DNA from: Haematococcus lacustris
Lineage: Eukaryota > Chlorophyta > Chlorophyceae > Chlamydomonadales > Haematococcaceae
NCBI GenBank assembly: GCA_030144725.1
Contig: JASKMD010000026.1
Coordinates: forward strand, 2,122,052 to 2,186,051
Length of the DNA: 64,000 bases
Direction of reading: 5' to 3'
The notes under the pieces are model-generated. The model did no database searches. It saw only the letters and a program-made list of their open reading frames with translations, and had not been told where the DNA came from. The translations under genes were made by a program, and so were the position numbers. Positions 59,276 through 64,000 of this stretch are shown in pieces. Position 1 is the stretch's first letter. Each line of letters begins with the position of its first letter.

Positions 59276-59933
59276 AGCTGAGCACATGAAGAAAAGGCTT
59301 GCATAAAGGTTACGCAAAGGCACCGCGAAGGAAGCAAAGTCACCGCGAAGGAATCAAGACTCTTCCATTATTCAACAATCTGTGTGATATCTGCATGACG
59401 TTTTCGCGAAGGTGGCGCGAAGGAAGCCAAGGAACCGCGAAGGAGCTTAGAATGCCCCGTATAGCAGCAATGAGCAGCCAGGAGCAGCCAACAAAACTCG
59501 TCGCCAAAAGGCTACGAGCCAGCCAGCCAGCCGCATAGCATTAGCGACCAGTCATAAAAAGATGCCATCAGGTTAAGCGATAGGATCAAGAGATAGCGAC
59601 AGGAAAAGGAAGGAGGTACAGTGATGCAGCGACACAGCGATGCAGCGATGCGGCATAAGAAATGCATGAGGTGCAACTAGGGCACGTAGCCCGAAGCCTG
59701 TGAGACGGAGCGGAAGAGGAGTGGAGGAGCCCGGAGAGGCGGTCAGGAGCCATGCAAGAGACGAAGCTGAGTGCACTTGAAACAAAGTTGGGTGCACCCA
59801 CACAAACCCAATCCTAGCGAATGGTGAGTATTTTATCTTGCAGTCATGTGGCTCCAAGTACCTTGCCTGATGATTTGCCAACCACTGAATTGCTGCAGGT
59901 TCAATGGTCCCAACCTCCCCTTCCCTACACCCA
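59276..59933. other. Non-coding; GCGAAGGA repeats and start of a dispersed repeat
   Basis: 59310-59450 has several ACCGCGAAGGA(A) units. 59819-59920 has GTGAGT...TTGCAG and ATTGCTGCAG|GTTCAATGG blocks that match the layout at 34708-34800. Confidence 0.5.
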
Positions 59934-59936
59934 GCC

Positions 59937-60386
59937 CAGCTCAGCCCAGCCCAGCCCAGCCCAGCCCAGCCCAGCCCAGCCCAGCCCAGCCCAGCCCAGC
60001 CCATCCCATCCCATCCCATCCCATCCCATCCCATCCCATCCCATCCCATCCCATCCCATCCCATCCCATCCCATCCCATCCCATCCCATCCCATCCCATC
60101 CCATCCCATCCCATCCCATCCCATCCCATCCCATCCCATCCCATCCCATCCCATCCCATCCCATCCCATCCCATCCCATCCCATCCTATCCCATCTCATC
60201 CCATCCCATCCCATCCCATCCCATCCCATCCCATCCCATCCCATCCCATCCCATCCCATCCCATCCCATCCCATCCCATCCCATCCCATCCCATCCCATC
60301 CCATCCCATCCCATCCCATCCCATCCCATCCCATCCCATCCCATCCCATCCCATCCCATCCCATCCCATCCCATCCCATCCCATCC
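59937..60386. repeat. (CAGCC)n then (CCATC)n pentanucleotide satellite
   Basis: About 13 CAGCC units (to 60000) followed by about 77 CCATC units, with two single-base variants near 60187-60196. Long ORFs on both strands here are artefacts of the repeat. Confidence 0.98.
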
Positions 60387-60519
60387 CTCCCCTCCCCTCC
60401 CTCCCCCACCAGCACCTCCTTCATCACCCTACCACAAGAAGCAGGTGCATGGAGCGCAAGAGCAGCCAGGAGCTGCAGCCATGGAGGCGATGCCAAGTAG
60501 GTATAGAAGTGGCGCTAGC

Positions 60520-60840
60520 AAAGAGTGAGTGGCCAGCCCTTGCACATGGGTGGTCCGATGCCCAGCCTAACCGCAAAGATGCCCATTGTTTACTGCAGGT
60601 ACCACGGTCGGCCCTTCCCTCTTCCCCCCTTCCTCCTTCCCCCTTCCCCCTCCCCTCCCCTGTCCCACCACCTCCAAGCCTGGCACCCCACCTACCTCCC
60701 GCTTTTCCCACCCCCCGCCCCACAACACACGCTGCAGCCCTCTCCCTACCCTACCCTTGGCGTAGCAGCCCTCTCCCTACCCTACCCTTGGCGTAGCAAC
60801 CTGGAGCGGGCAACCTGGAGCGGGCAGCTTGGAGTAGCAG
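60520..60840 (+). repeat. Dispersed repeat, copy related to 35427-35790
   Basis: AGTGGCCAGCCCTTGCACAT, a CCTAACCGCAA(A/G)GATGCC block and an ...CAG|GT junction before a long pyrimidine tract, then GCGTAGCAACCTGGAGCGGG. The same order occurs at 35427-35790. Confidence 0.75.
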
Positions 60841-61005
60841 CCCACCCAGCCCACCCTGACCATGCCATGCCCACACACCACAATGACCCTACCCATCCCT
60901 TACAAAAGGGATAGCTGAGCGCTTGGGTGGTTGTCAGCCCGTGCTTGTTGTCCTCGTCATCTTGCCGCCTTGCTGCGATGTTGTTGTGTTGTCACCTTGT
61001 TGGGT

Positions 61006-61426
61006 TGTGGTGTGGTGTGGTGTGGTGTGGTGTGGTGTGGTGTGGTGTGGTGTGGTGTGGTGTGGTGTGGTGTGGTGTGGTGTGGTGTGGTGTGGTGTGG
61101 TGTGGTGTGGTGTGGTGTGGTGTGGTGTGGTGTGGTGTGGTGTGGTGTGGTGTGGTGTGGTGTGGTGTGGTGTGGTGTGGTGTGGTGTGGTGTGGTGTGG
61201 TGTGGTGTGGTGTGGTGTGGTGTGGTGTGGTGTGGTGTGGTGTGGTGTGGTGTGGTGTGATGTGGTGTGGTGTGGTGTGGTGTGGTGTGGTGTGGTGTGG
61301 TGTGGTGTGGTGTGGTGTGGTGTGGTGTGGTGTGGTGTGGTGTGGTGTGGTGTGGTGTGGTGTGGTGTGGTGTGGTGTGGTGTGGTGTGGTGTGGTGTGG
61401 TGTGGTGTGGTGTGGTGTGGTGTGGT
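61006..61426. repeat. (TGTGG)n pentanucleotide satellite
   Basis: About 84 TGTGG units with one variant (near 61260), followed by (GATGGT)n at 61427-61453 and 61473-61505. Confidence 0.98.
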
Positions 61427-61659
61427 GATGGTGATGGTGATGGTGATGGTGATGCATGTTTAACCTGAGCGTGGTGATGGTGATGGTGATGGTGATGGTG
61501 ATGGTGTGTGGTGTCACCTTGTTGTTGTGTTGTGTCGTTGCTACCTTGTCACATCGTAGGGAGGTGTTGCGGTCATTGGGTGCATCAATGCATGTGCTTA
61601 GCATTTCCATATTCAGGTGTTGTGAAGTGATGGTGCATCGAGACATGTGCTTGCAAGTC

Positions 61660-61970
61660 CCGTAGCGAGGTGTTGCGGGATGTTTGAGTGTCAATGCATG
61701 TGTTTTGCGGGGATGTTGCGGGGTGTTTGGTCGTCAATACATGTGTTTTGCGGGGGTGTAGCGAGGTGTTGCGGGGTGTTTGGTCGTCAATACATGTGTT
61801 TTGCGGGGGTGTAGCGAGGTGTTGCGGGGTGTTGGGTCGTCAATACATGTGTTTTGCGGGGGTGTAGCAAGGTGTTGCGGGGTGTTTGGTCGTCAATACA
61901 TGTGTTTTGCGGGGGTGTAGCGAGGTGTTGCGGGGTGTTTGGGTGTCAATGCATGTGCTTTGCGGATGTA
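61660..61970. repeat. 53-bp tandem repeat
   Basis: TCAATACATGTGTTTTGCGG recurs at about 61734, 61787, 61840 and 61893, with diverged copies at 61691 and 61946; period 53 bp. Spacer GTGTAGCGAGGTGTTGCGGG. Confidence 0.93.
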
Positions 61971-61975
61971 ATAGT

Positions 61976-62365
61976 CGATGAAATAGTCGACATCTGTGCA
62001 GACGAAGCCACGACATCTGCACAGCCAAGCCGCGAATGTAATAGTCGACATCTGTGCAGATGCTACGGACAACATCTGCACAGCCAAGGCTCGAATGTAA
62101 TAGTCGACATCTGTGCAGATGTCGTTGTCAGCAGCTGCACAGATGTGGGTCACGACATCTGCACAGCCAAGCATTGAATGTAATAGTCGACATCTGTGCA
62201 GATGTCGTCGTCAGCATCTGCACAGATGTTGGTCGCGGTATACGACATTTGTGCAGATGTCGACTTCCCGCAGCTGCACAGATGTCGACATCGCTTGCAT
62301 CTGTGCAGATGTCGACTATCAGCAGCTGTGCAGATAAAGGACAACCGACATCTGTGCAGATACGT
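61976..62365. repeat. Second TCGACATCTGTGCAGATG array
   Basis: Diverged relatives of the 57966-59275 units, here with stronger palindromes (CGACATCTGTGCAGATGTCG) and the block GAATGTAATAGTCGACATCT repeated at about 62033, 62092 and 62176. Confidence 0.9.
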
Positions 62366-62696
62366 GGTTAGGAAAATCGCGGCCATATTACGTCGCAACG
62401 GATGCACGGAGTTACATAAGACTCGTACCGATCGAACGGCCTTCTACTCCTCTTTCCAATGAGCTATGGTCGGTCCAATCGCGACCGGTCCTTGTTTATC
62501 GTGAGTGTGGTTGTATGTCTGATGCTGCCAGCTCCTGGCTGCCCGCTCCAGGCTGCCCGCCCCAGGCTGCCCGCCCCAAGCTGTCATGCTCGTGCTCGTG
62601 ACTGCATATGTCGTGCTCGTGACTGCTGCAGCTAATGACGCCGTCCATAAGCAGACAGGGTGAGGGTTAATGTTGGTTTAGGGGTTAGGGTTATGG
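62366..62696. other. Non-coding, nothing recognised
   Basis: Contains reversed CTGGAGCGGGCAGC-type units at 62527-62582. No gene. Confidence 0.45.
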
Positions 62697-62703
62697 CTAG
62701 AAT

Positions 62704-63928
62704 TCAGGCGCCCCCAACATTCAAAAAATGACAGTAAACCGACCCCTGGTAGTAGGACGGCTGTATCTCTGCACTCGCTGCGCCAAATTCAATGCTAGCT
62801 GGCTCAGTATGTAGCCAACCCAGCCAGCTACCTTTCACCCATCCAGAATAAACATACACCGAGTAGGCCGTGCACAACAAAGCGTCAAAGTTAGTGATTC
62901 AAATTTGAGCCGTAGCGGAGCATGCAGTCATCGCTGCGACCGCCCGCGTCGCTCAGGCTGCTCTACATGGGCATGCGCGTCGGCGGCAGCAGTCGGATCG
63001 GAAAGCGGTTGCAGCGATGTGGCACTGAGCCCACCTCCTCCCCATACCTGGAGGGCAATGCCACAGCTCGACCATTGTGACTTACAGCATGCTACTTACT
63101 AGGTTAAGCTCATCTACGACAGTGTTACAAACGCTCATACTCAGATAAGGCAAAAGCTCACTTTGGTCTGTGACCCCCAACTCCCTTAGCCGATCTCAGG
63201 ACCAGAGCCATGCAGTCAGTCGCACAACTCCACACCATGTCCGAGTTTGGACTCGGCTCCTCTGAGAGTTACACTCCCCTACATGCCATCCACCTGCGTG
63301 CAAAGTTTCATAGCTCAACTGCCACCCCACAGCCCCGTGCCCCTGATTCTGCTTGGAGAAGATGATGTAACTTCAAAGCTGTCAAACAGATAGAGGCATG
63401 GGCTGTTTAACGTGCGGTTTGTTTCAACAGATGCGCTAATGGGTCAAGAACAAATAAAATATAGCCATTTTCTTGTGGGTGCAGCGGGTGCAACACAATG
63501 GAGGACACAGTGGAGGAGGGGGTGTATTAGCCGGTGATACCTTAGTGTGCGCCGACCCAAATGGTGTATTTGGCGGAAGTAAGTATAATTTATATGTTCC
63601 AAACACCCCGTCTAGGCGCCCTGCACGCCCGGCAGGCATCGCGATGGGTGTTTGCCGGACATTCCATGTGTGCAAAACCCGCTCACTGCGCTAGGTAGAT
63701 GGGGTCACAGCGATGTGGCTCACCGTGCCAAGGAGACCCATATCGCCGCTGTGGTTTGTTCGCGGGCACATGTGGCAGTACGCGAGCAAAAACTCCAATG
63801 GCTTGCGCTGATGGTCAGATGACGCGCATTGATTTGCAGCTACCAATGTGATAAACGCTATCGAAAACGATACAGTATTGAGAGAGTACTTGCATGCATA
63901 TTACCAACCCCATGTTGGGGGCGCCTGA
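62704..63928. mobile_element. 1,225-bp DNA transposon, copy 2 (reverse orientation)
   Basis: Ends TCAGGCGCCCCCAACAT and ATGTTGGGGGCGCCTGA (perfect 17-bp inverted repeats). Flanked by CTAGAAT on both sides (62697-62703, 63929-63935). Same length as copy 1, inverted relative to it, with about 80-85% identity by eye. The conserved ORF region is 63690-63860 (+). Confidence 0.93.
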
Positions 63929-63946
63929 CTAGAATACGGGTTAGGG

Positions 63947-64000
63947 TCAGGCGTTCCCAACATGGGGTTGGCAATCTTCATGCAACTGCGGCCCACCTAC
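63947..64000. mobile_element. 1,225-bp DNA transposon, copy 3 (start only)
   Basis: TCAGGCGTTCCCAACATGGG and TTGGCAATCTTCATGCAACT match the left end of copy 1. It starts 18 bp after copy 2 ends and runs out of the window. Confidence 0.85.

Noticed and set aside
57669..59285. 538-, 386- and 323-codon ORFs on both strands
   Set aside because: They are produced by the 27/24-bp TCGACATCTGCACAG units, whose lengths are multiples of three. No start context, splice signal or non-repeat part.
59573..60496. 307-codon MGWDG-repeat ORF and its opposite-strand counterparts
   Set aside because: Frame-neutral (CCATC)n satellite; 15-bp periodicity makes every frame open.
60923..61694. CGVVW and HTTPHHTTP repeat ORFs
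   Set aside because: Pure (TGTGG)n satellite translated in different frames.

Overview
The window is nuclear DNA of a eukaryote, most likely a chlorophycean (volvocalean) green alga; Haematococcus is my best guess but is not proven. The grounds are many short spliced exons with GT-AG borders, GC-rich coding sequence, UGUAA polyadenylation signals, an EFL-type instead of a canonical EF-1alpha gene, and a dense load of algal-type repeats. There is one assembly gap (N, 16871-17370). I see no rRNA, tRNA or CRISPR array.

Layout. 364-2903 (-): complete nine-exon EFL translation elongation factor gene. 4149-11207 (+): nine-exon gene for a ~1,261-residue R3H / CCCH zinc-finger / ankyrin protein, with large simple repeats in its introns. 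11.2-14.3 kb: hAT transposase scrap, a 50-bp minisatellite and possible gene fragments. 14355-16870 (-): 3' half of a LINE with RNase H, CCHC and a PD-ExK nuclease. 17371-23503 (+): young, intact Ty3/gypsy chromovirus (element A) with identical LTRs, inserted in a TnpB/Fanzor-like gene fragment. 24653-38000 (-): an older, broken copy of the same family (element B), interrupted by four complete DNA transposons (25134-26628, 26943-28167, 29679-30255, 32471-36907) and one left-truncated one (28218-28497). The four complete ones have readable target-site duplications. 38.0-45.7 kb: further TnpB/Fanzor-like copies with a shared 3' tail, and weakly supported ORFs. 45.7-47.7 kb: two DNA transposons with GGTCACC termini. 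48694-56937 (+): a third gypsy-type element (element C) with one unbroken 8.2-kb ORF. 57-62.7 kb: satellites and palindromic arrays. 62704-64000: two copies of a 1,225-bp transposon.

The most striking item is element C. Its polyprotein holds gag-like, protease, RT and RNase H parts, then a C5-cytosine DNA methyltransferase domain between RNase H and integrase, then a PHD finger and a possible Tudor-like fold after integrase. It looks like a retrotransposon that carries both a writer and a reader of chromatin marks. Secondary items are a conserved in-frame UGA between gag and pol in elements A and B, the TnpB/Fanzor-like family with a retained non-coding tail, and several non-autonomous transposon families defined here by termini and target-site duplications.

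Only two cellular genes are well supported. Most of the rest is nested mobile DNA. From the nesting, the TnpB/Fanzor-like copies are oldest, element B and the DNA transposons inside it are intermediate, and element A is recent.
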